In this document: one piece after another, positions 1 to 8,531 of the stretch
Position numbering within the stretch: position 1 is the stretch's first letter
How the letters are laid out: each line of letters opens with the position of its first letter
Origin: Pseudomonadota bacterium
Lineage (GTDB): Bacteria; Myxococcota_A; Polyangia; Haliangiales; Haliangiaceae
Assembly: GCA_022360315.1 (NCBI GenBank)
Contig: JAKSDA010000342.1
Span: 1-64,000 of the forward strand
Length of the DNA: 64,000 bases
Direction: 5' to 3'
Program-made: the position numbers and the translations under genes
The notes under the pieces: generated by a model
Seen by the model: only the letters and a program-made list of their open reading frames with translations
The model's database searches: none
What the model was told of the DNA's origin: nothing

Positions 1-818
1 CCCGAACTCTGCTACCATTGTTGGGCAAAGCCCTCCGGCGGACTCCCGCCGGGCGCCCCAGGTGCCCGAAATCGGCCGATCGCCGCTCTCGGCCGGGGCG
101 CGCGCAGATTCGGGAAAACGTTTTTTCCCGAATGCTGCTAGCGCTCTCCCAAACTGAACCCCGGAGCGATTTGCAGAGTAAATATCGCGCCTTGGACCCT
201 GTGTTAATGGATCGAGTGCAGCCGAATTGAGGCCGGCAACAGAACGGATACAGAAACGATGGGCCGCGGCCCCAAGCTGGTTTGTCGGGGCGCGGTCCGG
301 GCAAGCAGACCCTGACGGTACTGGCGTGGGCCGAGGATGGTACCCAAAACGGTTCTCACCACCTGGCCAGGCGACCGCGTTTGCGCCGAACTGTTCGCCG
401 AACGCGTGCTGGATCTGGACTGGCCCTTCGATTTCGAATAGTCGAGACCGCATACATCTGGCGCCGCTGCTCGGCTTCCCGGCCAGGTGCCCACATTGAC
501 TCGCGGCCCGGCCCGGCGGCTCGCTGCTCCTGAAGCACTGCAGGCCTGCCCCCCCCGGGCCTCGCCAATCACAATGCCGTCGAATGACCTCGCAACCTCG
601 ACCAGCCGTCGACGAATGTCTGTCCCGCGCGCTGCTGCAATCACAATGCCGTCGAATGACCTCGCAACCTCGACCCCGATCACCCCAACGCAACTTCGCA
701 GATGACCCTGGCCAGCGCATGCTTCATACTTTCCCCAGAGATATTGCGCAATGTGAGCCAGACTTAGTTGTGAGGGCCCGGGGAATTGTGTACAGTGGTT
801 AGGGCATGAAGGCGCGAG
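1..818. other. Gene-poor region, no confident gene
   Basis: No reading frame here shows a recognisable domain. The longest frames overlap each other on both strands and have the look of chance frames in GC-rich DNA. A short plus-strand frame at 337-441 ends in an acidic, aromatic tail (LDLDWPFDFE) and could be the end of a decayed gene, but 34 residues are too few to name. The one clear structure is the direct repeat at 566-675. Positions 730-818 form the leader of the Uma2 gene. Confidence 0.5.
566..675. repeat. Two identical 38-bp direct repeats, 72 bp apart
   Basis: Positions 566-603 and 638-675 carry the same 38 bases, beginning CAATCACAATGCCGTCG and ending CTCGCAACCTCGACC. The 34 bases between them differ from the repeat. 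Read on the minus strand both copies encode VEVARSFDGIVI, so the repeat could come from a former coding tandem, but the frame has no recognisable family. Two copies with no further spacing pattern do not make a CRISPR. Confidence 0.85.
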
Positions 819-1424
819 GTGAAAAATCCGAGAAGCTGGCTGACGTGTTATCTTTCGGGAGTGCCGGGCACAGTAGTTCCAGGGATAAACCCCGAATTGA
901 TTCGCCTCATTTCGCGCACCGAATACGATCGGATGATCCAGCTCGGTATGTTCGATGATGAGCGCGTCGAGCTACTGTACGGTGTTCTTATCTCCATGAG
1001 TCCGCACAGACCAGAGCATGCTCGGGCCTTGCGTGTCCTTTACAAGCTCCTCTTGCCCCAGGTAGGCGATCGAGCTGAAGTGCAAAGTCAGCTTCCTCTC
1101 GCCCTGGCCAGCCATTCCGAGCCAGAGCCCGATCTCTCGGTGGTGCCATCCGGTGATTATTCAGATGAACATCCCAGCCAGGCCTGGTTGGTCATCGAGG
1201 TAGCGGCCACTTCCTTGCCCAAAGATCGCAATGTCAAGGCCAAGCTCTATGCAGAGTGTGGGATTCTCGAGTACTGGATCGTCAACTTGGTCGACAAGGT
1301 GGTCGAGGTCTATCGCGAAGCTGCAGACGGTAAATACAGGTCTGCTACCATATCCCGTCCGGGTGATTCGATCGCGCTGGTGAAGTTTCCTAACGTTCGC
1401 ATTGCTGTCAGCGATATTTTTTAA
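819..1424 (+). CDS. Uma2 family (DUF820) putative nuclease
   Basis: A 201-residue protein of the Uma2/DUF820 family, which has a PD-(D/E)XK restriction-nuclease fold; cellular roles are mostly unknown. Family hallmarks are in order: the N-terminal TEYDRMIQLG helix, the strand VELLYGVLISMSP (near residues 48-60), the catalytic-type region EPEPDLSVVP (near 100-108), then WLVIEVAATSLPKDRNVKAK with the E and K of the active-site pattern, and YWIVNL near the end. The GTG at 819 gives the full family length, but a GTG at 859 is a possible alternative because the first dozen residues are not conserved. It stands alone, 150 bases before the convergent BMP-family gene. A second Uma2 gene lies at 61656-62255. 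Confidence 0.85.
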   Translation: MKNPRSWLTCYLSGVPGTVVPGINPELIRLISRTEYDRMIQLGMFDDERVELLYGVLISMSPHRPEHARALRVLYKLLLPQVGDRAEVQSQLPLALASHSEPEPDLSVVPSGDYSDEHPSQAWLVIEVAATSLPKDRNVKAKLYAECGILEYWIVNLVDKVVEVYREAADGKYRSATISRPGDSIALVKFPNVRIAVSDIF

Positions 1425-1573
1425 TCAGAAACGCATTAGTTGTGGCTCAAATACGGCGTTTCTGTTGCGAGGCCAACCGCCGAGTCAGCCGAAAGTCCGG
1501 CCGCCCGGAACTTTGCCAAAACGATAGCCGAGCGCAAAGCTCTCGGGTCCCAGCGTGATCGTGTGTAGGCGAT

Positions 1574-2596
1574 TTATTTTTTGGCGAACTTGGGATCCGG
1601 AATCTTTATCTTGCCCGAAACAATTTGGTCCTTGAGATCCCGGACCGCTCTGACTACCTCGCTCTCGTCGGCGATGAGGCACTTGGTTGAGGATAGGCCA
1701 CCTCGCCTCTTCAAGGCCATCACGGTTGCCCCCCCCTCCTTGAGCCCGTAACTCGCCGAGATCTTCTTCTCGCCGGCCATGATCCGCTTGATGGTCTCGG
1801 TCATCGCAACGTCGATGCGCTTGAGTGCGGAATCGTACATTTTGCCGGGCGCGTTGGGACAATGGTTGATGTCGACGCCCATCACTTTGAATCCCTTCTC
1901 GACTGCGGCCTCGAAGATACCATAGTCCCCAGCCGACGTAGCTGCAAATATGATATCTGCACCAGCCGCGTGTAGCGCAATAGCGTGTTCTTTGGCTCGA
2001 ACCGGATCGGAATATGGATTCTGACCACCAACCCAGCGCACGTCGACCTTGATATCGGACTTGACGTGCTTGGCTCCCAGGGTAAATCCGTCGGTGAAGC
2101 GATGCATGAACGGAATGTCGAGGGCACAGACCACACCGACGTGTCCGCTCTTGGTCAGCGATGCCGCCTCCGCTCCCAGTAGGAAGGTCGCTTCGTGCTC
2201 GCGAAACTCGGCGCAATGAAGGTTGTGTGGGCGCTTCTCGACGCATTGATCGACGATCAGAAACTGCACGTTGGGATGCTTCTCGGCAAACTCATTGATC
2301 ATGTCGTTGAACTGAAAGCCGATGACAACGACGATCTTGGCCCCCTCTGCCACAGCAGCGCGAAGATTCTCCCGACGAGTCGTCGGATCTTCAGACTGAA
2401 AGGTCTTGGCAATTGCCCCGTGAGACTGCGCCGACTCCTCCAGTCCACTCTTGCCCATGGCCAAAAATGGATTCACCCCGATCGGATCGGGTGAAATATA
2501 CACGAACTTGAGTTGCTCATCTTTCTTGCAAGCCGCCATTGCGACAGCAAGTGAAATGGCGACAAGCAGGGTTAGAACGAGGGAACGGTTGCGCAT
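1574..2596 (-). CDS. BMP/PnrA-family substrate-binding lipoprotein
   Basis: A 340-residue solute-binding lipoprotein of the BMP/PnrA/Med family, periplasmic binders that in characterised cases deliver purine nucleosides to ABC importers. The N-terminus is a lipoprotein signal (hydrophobic stretch then AVAMAAC, lipidation expected at the Cys near residue 22). Family signatures follow: FVYISPDPIGVNPF, DPTTRRENLRAAVAEGAK, VVIGFQFNDMINEFAEKHP, then GADIIFAATSAGDYGIFEAA and MGVDINHCP. AGGAAA seven bases before the ATG supports the start. No permease or ATPase gene is adjacent, so the transporter must be elsewhere, or the protein works as a receptor. The downstream end converges with the Uma2 gene. 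Confidence 0.9.
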   Translation of the reverse strand: MRNRSLVLTLLVAISLAVAMAACKKDEQLKFVYISPDPIGVNPFLAMGKSGLEESAQSHGAIAKTFQSEDPTTRRENLRAAVAEGAKIVVVIGFQFNDMINEFAEKHPNVQFLIVDQCVEKRPHNLHCAEFREHEATFLLGAEAASLTKSGHVGVVCALDIPFMHRFTDGFTLGAKHVKSDIKVDVRWVGGQNPYSDPVRAKEHAIALHAAGADIIFAATSAGDYGIFEAAVEKGFKVMGVDINHCPNAPGKMYDSALKRIDVAMTETIKRIMAGEKKISASYGLKEGGATVMALKRRGGLSSTKCLIADESEVVRAVRDLKDQIVSGKIKIPDPKFAKK

Positions 2597-2766
2597 CGGA
2601 TATTTCCTGGGAGTCGAGAGTTGTGAGCTACCCAGCTTATATCACGATAGGAGGTGCACATGTGGTAGTTGCGGCCACTGGTATTTCATCAGCAGACCGA
2701 ACTTGGCCGATACGCGGCCACAACGCGGGCAGAATCAATGCCTGATCGGGCCAGGCATTGCCGGTG

Positions 2767-5379
2767 TTAGATGTTGATAGTGCGCCGGCGGCGCAGCATC
2801 GGGATGGCGATCAGGGCGAGCAACAAGAAAGCGTGTAGATTGCCGTTTTGGGGATTGCTGGCGGCCGAACATCCCGAGGACTCCGACTTGCCGCTCTCGT
2901 ATTGCAACACGATCGGCACAGAATCAGTTGATTTCGGCACCTTGAGCGAAAACTCTCCCCTGCTGAACTGAAACTCGGTGCGCTGGCCGTCGAGCAGAAC
3001 TCGATCCGGAGCCTCCGTGGCCGCGAAATACACCCTGCCGGCAGCGCCAGCCCCGAACTGCAGCGTTATGAAGTCGTCCTCGACCAACGCCGAGGTAATG
3101 GCGCGTTCGGTCGCTTGTACGTACAACTCGGGAGTGCCGGTGTCGAAGGGTTGGGCGGTGAGAACCGTTGTGTCGGATTCATAGGCAATCTCACCACAGA
3201 ATTCGTCCCCGGACGAGCGCTGATACGAGTCGGCGTGTAGAACCACCGTGGCGCGCGGCGCTTCGAGACAGAAGCGAGTGGCAAGACTCGGATTTTGCAG
3301 CCAGACGTGCATGGCTCCACTCTCCTCGGATTCGATCTCCTCGTACGGCTTGGATATGTAGGTTAAACGGACCGCTGGACCCGGCTGGTCCGCAAAACTC
3401 ACCACCACGGTTTGGCTGCTTTGCTCGGCTGGAGGGAGGAGAACGGTATCGGAAGTAAATCCGTAGTGGGGCGCGCCGTCAACGGTTACCGCGCTGATCG
3501 GCTGATCGCTGTGGTTGACCCTTACCCCCATGCCGACGACTGAGTCGACACGCGAGGTGGGAAGAGCCGAATAGTCAAGGGTGACGACCAGGTCATTGCC
3601 GTTCATACGGCTCGATAAAGCGACTTTGTGGGCCACATGCATCTTGTCCACGAGTTCGTCGATCGATGGGGCATAGATCCGGCTGGTCGTGAAATGGTCG
3701 CCATTGGCGTCAAAGAGGGGCAGCAGGCTCGGAGTATCGGGGTAATTTGCAGGCGCATCGAGTCCGCTGATGGCGTAGTCGTGCCACATCTGATTGTAGA
3801 GCACTCCGCGGCCGATCGTGTCCTGGAAAAAATCCAGGACAAGGGCCTGGTTGGTCGTCGCCTGCTCGATGGTATAGTTCCAATCCGCTATGTACATCCA
3901 CATGAAGTCCGGCATTGGACTGTTGTGGATGACCGGTATTGGCTCGACTCCTTCCGGCAGGCCAAAGCCCATTACCCCGGTCGCATACGGGGTATAGAGC
4001 TCGAAACCGTGGGTCATGAAAAGGTCGATGATGGCGAAAAATCTGCCGTAATCGTGATTCCGGATCGCGGCGCCGGGATTGATGAACGAATTGGCGGCGG
4101 GATCGAACGGCGAGTTCTGAAAACGATCGCGGATGGCCGCGAGGGACCCGGCTACCTCGCTTTGCCATCCAGCATCGTCCAGTTCGTCGCTCATGTGAAA
4201 ATAATGGGTGTGAGAATGGGTGCCCACGTTGCCACCCAGACGCTGCAATTCTTGCCCACCCCGACTGAAGCTCGCCCAGTTCTCAGGCGATCCGGGCGGG
4301 ACTGAGCCGGCGGCAAACGACGAAACAATGCCGTAGACACTGGCCACACCGGTGCGCTTGGCGAGCTCGATCAGATAGTCAAACGTCAAATCGGTCGCAT
4401 CCTCGTGCCCGCTCCAGTCGCCATCAAGTCTGCCGATCGCGGTTACCGGGGCATGGGAGAGCTGCAGCCCGGCAAAGGGCTCGTTGTCTGGCCCGATGGC
4501 CCAGAGTACCGATTCGATGAGATAAGGTATGAGCAGGTTGTCGTAAAACGTCGCCGCCGGGTCGTTGCGGATCGGCGACGCTGCACCGGCATAGCTGCCG
4601 TATTCACCCACCGCAACGACTCTGCCGCCAACCACCGGTTCTGTCACTACCAGGAAGGGACTGGACGGTCCGCCGCTGGGATCGACCAGCTCGAGCAGGA
4701 CTTCGCTTCCCCGCGAATTCGTGCCCATGGGCGTAAAAAACTCCAGACCGCCACGCATCCCCTGGGTGAGCTGAGCACTGCCGACAATTCCAGTGCGCTT
4801 GGCAATGGGATGGGATGATGCCGTCGTATAGATCTCGTGCCCCGTGAAATTTCTGTATCCCCGATTCTCAAGGGCGAGAAAAGGCATCTCGTCGGCCATG
4901 CTTCTGTATTGCCGTTCACCGGTTTGATCATCGATATAAAAACTGTCCAGGGAACCGTTTAATACCACCGAACCGCCGGCTGCCAGATGGGACTGCAGGA
5001 ACGACTGCAACGGCAGCCTCAGCGTCGGATGTATGTAAACGCAGTAGCTAAACCACACGCTGGTATAGGCGGACTCGGTAGTCTCGAGGAGCTCGCGCAG
5101 AGTGAGCGTGTGATAGGGAACACCGACGAGCCCGACCAGACCGACCAGGGCTTGACTGCTCGCCTGGGACGGGAGCCAACCCTCGAAATCCGGTGCCGAG
5201 TAGTTGTAGGTGTCCTGGCACATGACGACTGCCACCAGCGGCTGAAACTCGGCCCGAGTCTCTTTCTGATCCGCGAGTACAGTTAAAAACACAATTGCGA
5301 CGAGCAGATAACGACGTATCTGTACGCACGTTCGTCGGCCGAGCAGGCGGCTGGGCAAGAAATGGCGATCGTCTGTCAT
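2767..5379 (-). CDS. Secreted polysaccharide-deacetylase-like protein with MYXO-CTERM tail
   Basis: An 870-residue exported protein. It starts with a signal sequence (RRYLLVAIVFLTVLADQ, residues 22-38) and ends with a MYXO-CTERM-type sorting tail: Gly-Cys near 836-837, a hydrophobic helix, then RRRR. Such tails are thought to be cleaved by a myxosortase and the Cys lipidated. The first third looks like a glutamine-amidotransferase/beta-galactosidase-trimerisation-like fold (FSYCVYIHPTLRLPLQSF, GGSVVLNGS). The middle third resembles a carbohydrate-esterase NodB barrel: the DGDWSGHED acidic motif and GTHSHTHYF, giving an HxHxH metal cluster. The last third is beta-rich. AAGGAA seven bases before the ATG fits the start. 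It lies upstream of the pel operon on the opposite strand. Function as a glycan deacetylase is inferred. Confidence 0.7.
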   Translation of the reverse strand: MTDDRHFLPSRLLGRRTCVQIRRYLLVAIVFLTVLADQKETRAEFQPLVAVVMCQDTYNYSAPDFEGWLPSQASSQALVGLVGLVGVPYHTLTLRELLETTESAYTSVWFSYCVYIHPTLRLPLQSFLQSHLAAGGSVVLNGSLDSFYIDDQTGERQYRSMADEMPFLALENRGYRNFTGHEIYTTASSHPIAKRTGIVGSAQLTQGMRGGLEFFTPMGTNSRGSEVLLELVDPSGGPSSPFLVVTEPVVGGRVVAVGEYGSYAGAASPIRNDPAATFYDNLLIPYLIESVLWAIGPDNEPFAGLQLSHAPVTAIGRLDGDWSGHEDATDLTFDYLIELAKRTGVASVYGIVSSFAAGSVPPGSPENWASFSRGGQELQRLGGNVGTHSHTHYFHMSDELDDAGWQSEVAGSLAAIRDRFQNSPFDPAANSFINPGAAIRNHDYGRFFAIIDLFMTHGFELYTPYATGVMGFGLPEGVEPIPVIHNSPMPDFMWMYIADWNYTIEQATTNQALVLDFFQDTIGRGVLYNQMWHDYAISGLDAPANYPDTPSLLPLFDANGDHFTTSRIYAPSIDELVDKMHVAHKVALSSRMNGNDLVVTLDYSALPTSRVDSVVGMGVRVNHSDQPISAVTVDGAPHYGFTSDTVLLPPAEQSSQTVVVSFADQPGPAVRLTYISKPYEEIESEESGAMHVWLQNPSLATRFCLEAPRATVVLHADSYQRSSGDEFCGEIAYESDTTVLTAQPFDTGTPELYVQATERAITSALVEDDFITLQFGAGAAGRVYFAATEAPDRVLLDGQRTEFQFSRGEFSLKVPKSTDSVPIVLQYESGKSESSGCSAASNPQNGNLHAFLLLALIAIPMLRRRRTINI

Positions 5380-5660
5380 TCGGTATTCCTTTTGTACTAG
5401 TCGATTAGAATGGTTCGAATAATGCGCGGGCGCGCAGAAGCAGCAGTCAAGGTTTGGGATGCTCCGAACTAGAGCAGAGATGAGGGTACAATCCGATACT
5501 TTGCGATCGTACCGGTGTCAGTCACCCTATGTCGCACAGGAAGCCACCCTCAGACTTGCCGAGCAGGCTCTCCCACGCACATTTGACGCTAGACCGGTGC
5601 TCGTGTCAATCAACTTGTATTGTGAGAGAGGCGGAGTTCTATTCGTTGCACGATGAACTG

Positions 5661-5794
5661 ATGCGGTTTTTATCCCACACCGAGGCGGTATGGAGAAGGG
5701 CGCGGTTTCTTACAATCTATGCAGCGACCTTATGCGGTATCTGTCCCACACCGAGGCAGTATGGAGAGGGTGTGCTTTCCTACAATCTATGCAG
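5661..5794. repeat. Imperfect tandem duplication, two 63-64-bp copies
   Basis: Copy one spans 5661-5724 and copy two 5732-5794. They share the blocks TCCCACACCGAGGC, GTATGGAGA and TACAATCTATGCAG and differ at scattered bases and one indel. The period is about 71 bp. Confidence 0.85.
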
Positions 5795-5798
5795 GGGT

Positions 5799-5990
5799 GG
5801 CCGCTCCGTATGAACTCCGCTCCGCATCCCTTGCCGGGACGCCCGGCCTGTCGAATAGGCGCGCACTCAGCGACGCGGCTCCCTGTCGACTCCGGTCGAA
5901 TAGCCGACCACTCGCTTCGTATGAGCTCTGCTTCGCATTGCTTGTCGGGACCTCCAGCTGCCTCGCCTTGCTTACCGGGACGTCCGGACG
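5799..5990. repeat. Cluster of degenerate copies of a dispersed repeat (nagZ-insert family)
   Basis: Three cores match the reverse complement of the 21-bp start of the 72-bp insertion in nagZ (37902-37922). The core at 5931-5951 differs at 1 of 21 positions; those at 5820-5840 and 5961-5981 differ at 3 of 21. Flanks also resemble each other (TCGAATAG, CACTCGCTTCGTATGAGCTC). Read on the minus strand, one copy encodes VPTSNAKQSSYEAS, close to the VPASNAKAGSHQAE of the nagZ insertion. Another relative is at 31848-31896. Confidence 0.75.
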
Positions 5991-6398
5991 ACCAGTGCCA
6001 TGCGCGCTGCGTCCGGCCCGGCTGCGCCGGCCTGAACGTTTTGCTCGAAGCGGGTTGGTACGGCGTCTTGACTTGGCTCGGTGCTCTTGATAAAAGGTAA
6101 TAATTTCAAATGAGTGCAGTAGGGTAAGAGCAAACTTTAACCATCGCGTCCCCGGTCGATTCCCCGTACGGGAATCGGTCCGTATCGGACGAATTATTTG
6201 TGAGGCATGGGTTATATCTCCCGTTGCATTCGAAAGTTGTGTGTCGGAGGAGTTACAGAGTGATGGCGAGGCATTGTCAGCAACTGCATTGGAGTGCACG
6301 ATCGGAGCAGAATACAGTCTGTTTACGGGGGAACGGCCATTTGGCGGCCAAATGCGGTATTGCCGTGGCAGCCGGCTGCCCGGCCGCTTGGTAGCACG

Positions 6399-6406
6399 AG
6401 GAGAGC
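6399..6406 (+). promoter_or_regulatory. Shine-Dalgarno sequence that sets the pelD start
   Basis: AGGAGAG within the bases just before TTG 6411, at normal spacing. It is the only good ribosome-binding site near the first membrane segment of PelD and argues for a TTG start at 6411 rather than an ATG 117 bases upstream inside the repeat-related sequence. Confidence 0.6.
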
Positions 6407-6410
6407 TCGA

Positions 6411-7400
6411 TTGGCCGGAGCGCGACAGGTAAGGCGAGAGCGCCGCGTCCAGTTGATCGAGACGCTGGTCGGAAATCGGGCTTCTTCGCCGGTGCGGGCC
6501 TGGATCGAGACCGCTGTGATCACTGCGCTCCTGCCCGCTATTGGCTGGTTGATAGACTCTCGAGATCCGTTTTTTCTGCACGGATTTCCCTGGACTCTGC
6601 TCGCGCCGGTACTACTCGGATTGCAGAACGGCTTTCGCTACGCATTGGTGAGTTCGCTCGTACTGATCGCTGGCGGCTTGACCCTGTGGCGTATGGGTTA
6701 CACGCAGATCGAATCATTTCCCGTCAGCTATGTGTTGAGCGTCGGGCTCATCGGCGTGGTCGCGGGCGAATATCGCGACAAGTGGCAGCACTCGCTGGAT
6801 GCCACTCGCCGCGAAAACCGCCAGCGCGGCGATAAGCTCGAGCAATTCACTCGCGCCTACCACTTGCTCAAGCGCTCGCACGACGAACTGGAGCAGCGCA
6901 TCGCCAGCAGTGGCACCAGTCTGCAGACGACTCTCGACCGGGTACGGGCCGAACTCGAGCACTGTCCGACCCGGGCGTTGACCGGTGCTGGCGACAGCAT
7001 CCTGCGCCTGTTCAGTCATTTTGGCCAGGTCCAGATGGCCTCGTTGCACGATGTGCACTGGCCTGACAAGCGCGGCAAGCGTCCCGCAGTCGTCGCCGAG
7101 CCGGTCGCTCAACTCGGCGTGACTCCAGATGTCGACCTCGCCCATCCGATGGTGCTCGACGCGCTCAAAACCAGAAAGCTCACCACGATACGCGAGGATC
7201 GAGTATCCGGAACCGGGCCTTCGCCCCTCATCTGTATCCCTCTTGCCGATTCGAGCGCTCGTCTATGGGGGGTAATCCTGGTCCACCAGATGCCATTTTT
7301 GGCCATGACCGACGAGCATATGATGCTCCTGGCTGCACTGGGTGGGCGCATGGGCGATTGGCTGGCCGAACATGCCGAGCCCCGGGAGGAAGCCTTATGA
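6411..7400 (+). CDS. pelD: PelD-like membrane GAF protein lacking the GGDEF domain
   Basis: From TTG 6411 this gives 329 residues, well short of Pseudomonas PelD (about 455). Visible parts: a basic N-terminus, closely spaced hydrophobic helices (AWIETAVITALLPAIGWLI, WTLLAPVLLGL, YALVSSLVLIAGGLTLW, VSYVLSVGLIGVVAG), a coiled coil (EQFTRAYHLLKRSHDELEQR) and a GAF domain ending in LICIPLADSSARLWGVILVH and PFLAMTDEHMMLL. The frame stops right after the GAF domain, so the degenerate GGDEF domain with the RxxD site that binds c-di-GMP in Pseudomonas is absent. PelD normally anchors the PelDEFG inner-membrane synthase and switches it on with c-di-GMP. The stop overlaps the pelE start (ATGA). The assignment rests on position, topology and GAF similarity. 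Confidence 0.85.
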   Translation: MAGARQVRRERRVQLIETLVGNRASSPVRAWIETAVITALLPAIGWLIDSRDPFFLHGFPWTLLAPVLLGLQNGFRYALVSSLVLIAGGLTLWRMGYTQIESFPVSYVLSVGLIGVVAGEYRDKWQHSLDATRRENRQRGDKLEQFTRAYHLLKRSHDELEQRIASSGTSLQTTLDRVRAELEHCPTRALTGAGDSILRLFSHFGQVQMASLHDVHWPDKRGKRPAVVAEPVAQLGVTPDVDLAHPMVLDALKTRKLTTIREDRVSGTGPSPLICIPLADSSARLWGVILVHQMPFLAMTDEHMMLLAALGGRMGDWLAEHAEPREEAL

Positions 7401-8527
7401 ATACGCAAAAATTCCTCCGATACGGCCTCGTCGGCGGCTTTATTGCGGGCCTCATGGTACTCGAAGGTGTTGCCATGGCAGCGCTTTTGTGGGGCCAAGG
7501 CCCGGTGCAAGGAATTGGCTTCGCCCTCGGACACGGCCTGGCAAGTATCGGTGCGGCGGCGCTGTGGCACGTATTGCCGGCTCGCTATCGCCGCCGCGCG
7601 CGCGAGCGCCGCGGTCACGGCCGACCGCTGGCGTCGGGCCAGCTCGACGTCGATCGTCGCCAGCGGTGGTCGGGTTATGCTCTGATCGTCCTCATCGTAT
7701 TCTCTCTGCCGGTGTTCGGCCTTTTCGGTCTGCTCGCGGCGATCCTACCCGCGCTCTACGCTCCGGTGAAACGGCGCGCACGGGATTGGCGTCGCATCGA
7801 CATTCCGCCGCTCCCCCTGTCTCCTGTATTCCTCGAGTCCGGGCGCTCTCCGGTCGCCGACGCCCATTCTCTGGTCGCCATCCTGCAAGACCAGCAGTCG
7901 TCGGTGGACGACCGGATGTCCGCAGTCATTGCGCTCCGTCACGTTCATGCCCGGGCTGGCGTACCCATCCTGCGGCTCGCCCTGCGCGATCCGGTGGACG
8001 ACATACGATTGCTCGCCTATGCCATGCTGTACCGGCGCGACACAGCACTGCAGTCGCGTATACACTACTATGAGAGAGCCCTGGCCAAGGACGACCCCAA
8101 AGATACCGACAAGGTGGCCCTGCACTATGCACTGGCCCAGTTGCACTGGGAGCTATCGTATTGCAGCCTGGCGGTCGGCGCGGTCGAGGGGCGAGTCCTC
8201 ATCAGTGCGGAAACCAACGCTCGCGCAGCGCTCGACCGGGTCGAGAGCGGTCACGAGGGCGACGGCATCACCCTGGCGACCCTGTTTCTGCTCGCCCGTA
8301 TCCTGTTGCGAAAGGGCCAGTACGACGAGGCGGAAGAGATGTTCACGAGGGCCCACAAGAGGGGGTTCCCCCCTGCTTCGATAGAGCCATTTTTGGCTGA
8401 GATCGCATTTTGTCGCCGCGACTTCGCCGGGGTGCGGGCGCACCTTGGAACCCTGACCAGGGCAGATACCCGGCGCCCCGGCGTGGTCGAGGGTATCTGC
8501 CGATTCTGGCTGGGCGAAAAAGACTGA
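7397..8527 (+). CDS. pelE: PelE, membrane TPR protein of the Pel synthase
   Basis: 376 residues from the ATG that overlaps the pelD stop. Two N-terminal hydrophobic helices (residues about 8-30 and 36-55) are followed by a basic cytoplasmic loop, another hydrophobic stretch (YALIVLIVFSLPVFGLFGLL, about 94-116) and a helical-repeat tail. The tail has HEAT/TPR-like pairs such as DDIRLLAYAMLYRRDTALQ, VALHYALAQLHWELSY and LLARILLRKGQYDEAEEMF. In known Pel systems PelE joins PelD and PelG around the glycosyltransferase. The order D-E-F-G and the four-base overlap fit a translationally coupled synthase module. Confidence 0.85.
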   Translation: MNTQKFLRYGLVGGFIAGLMVLEGVAMAALLWGQGPVQGIGFALGHGLASIGAAALWHVLPARYRRRARERRGHGRPLASGQLDVDRRQRWSGYALIVLIVFSLPVFGLFGLLAAILPALYAPVKRRARDWRRIDIPPLPLSPVFLESGRSPVADAHSLVAILQDQQSSVDDRMSAVIALRHVHARAGVPILRLALRDPVDDIRLLAYAMLYRRDTALQSRIHYYERALAKDDPKDTDKVALHYALAQLHWELSYCSLAVGAVEGRVLISAETNARAALDRVESGHEGDGITLATLFLLARILLRKGQYDEAEEMFTRAHKRGFPPASIEPFLAEIAFCRRDFAGVRAHLGTLTRADTRRPGVVEGICRFWLGEKD

Positions 8528-8531
8528 CGCC

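Larger units (their letters stand above)
5380..6410. other. Repeat-rich leader region upstream of pelD
   Basis: About 1 kb without a convincing gene. It contains the tandem duplication at 5661-5794, several degenerate copies of a dispersed repeat at 5799-5990, and a short related block at 6365-6400 just before the pelD ribosome-binding site. Positions 6090-6200 are A+T-richer and may hold the pel promoter, but no clear -35/-10 pair was found. A long minus-strand frame (5787-6581) crosses the repeats and overlaps the pelD start; it is best explained as repeat-derived. Confidence 0.6.

Noticed and set aside
566..675. Possible CRISPR
   Set aside because: Only two copies, no regular array, no cas genes in the window.
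204..683. Minus-strand frame of 159 residues containing a duplicated VEVARSFDGIVI
   Set aside because: Apart from the repeat it has no recognisable content and overlaps other frames, so it is reported as a repeat only.
3628..4305. Plus-strand frame of 225 residues inside the deacetylase-like gene
   Set aside because: Fully inside a well-supported gene on the other strand, with no domain; a shadow frame of GC-rich DNA.
5661..5794. Possible CRISPR array
   Set aside because: Two adjacent imperfect copies without equal spacers are a duplication, not an array.
5787..6581. Long minus-strand frame of 264 residues crossing the pel leader
   Set aside because: It runs through the repeat cluster and overlaps the start of pelD on the other strand. 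Its sequence is repeat-derived, basic and without a domain.
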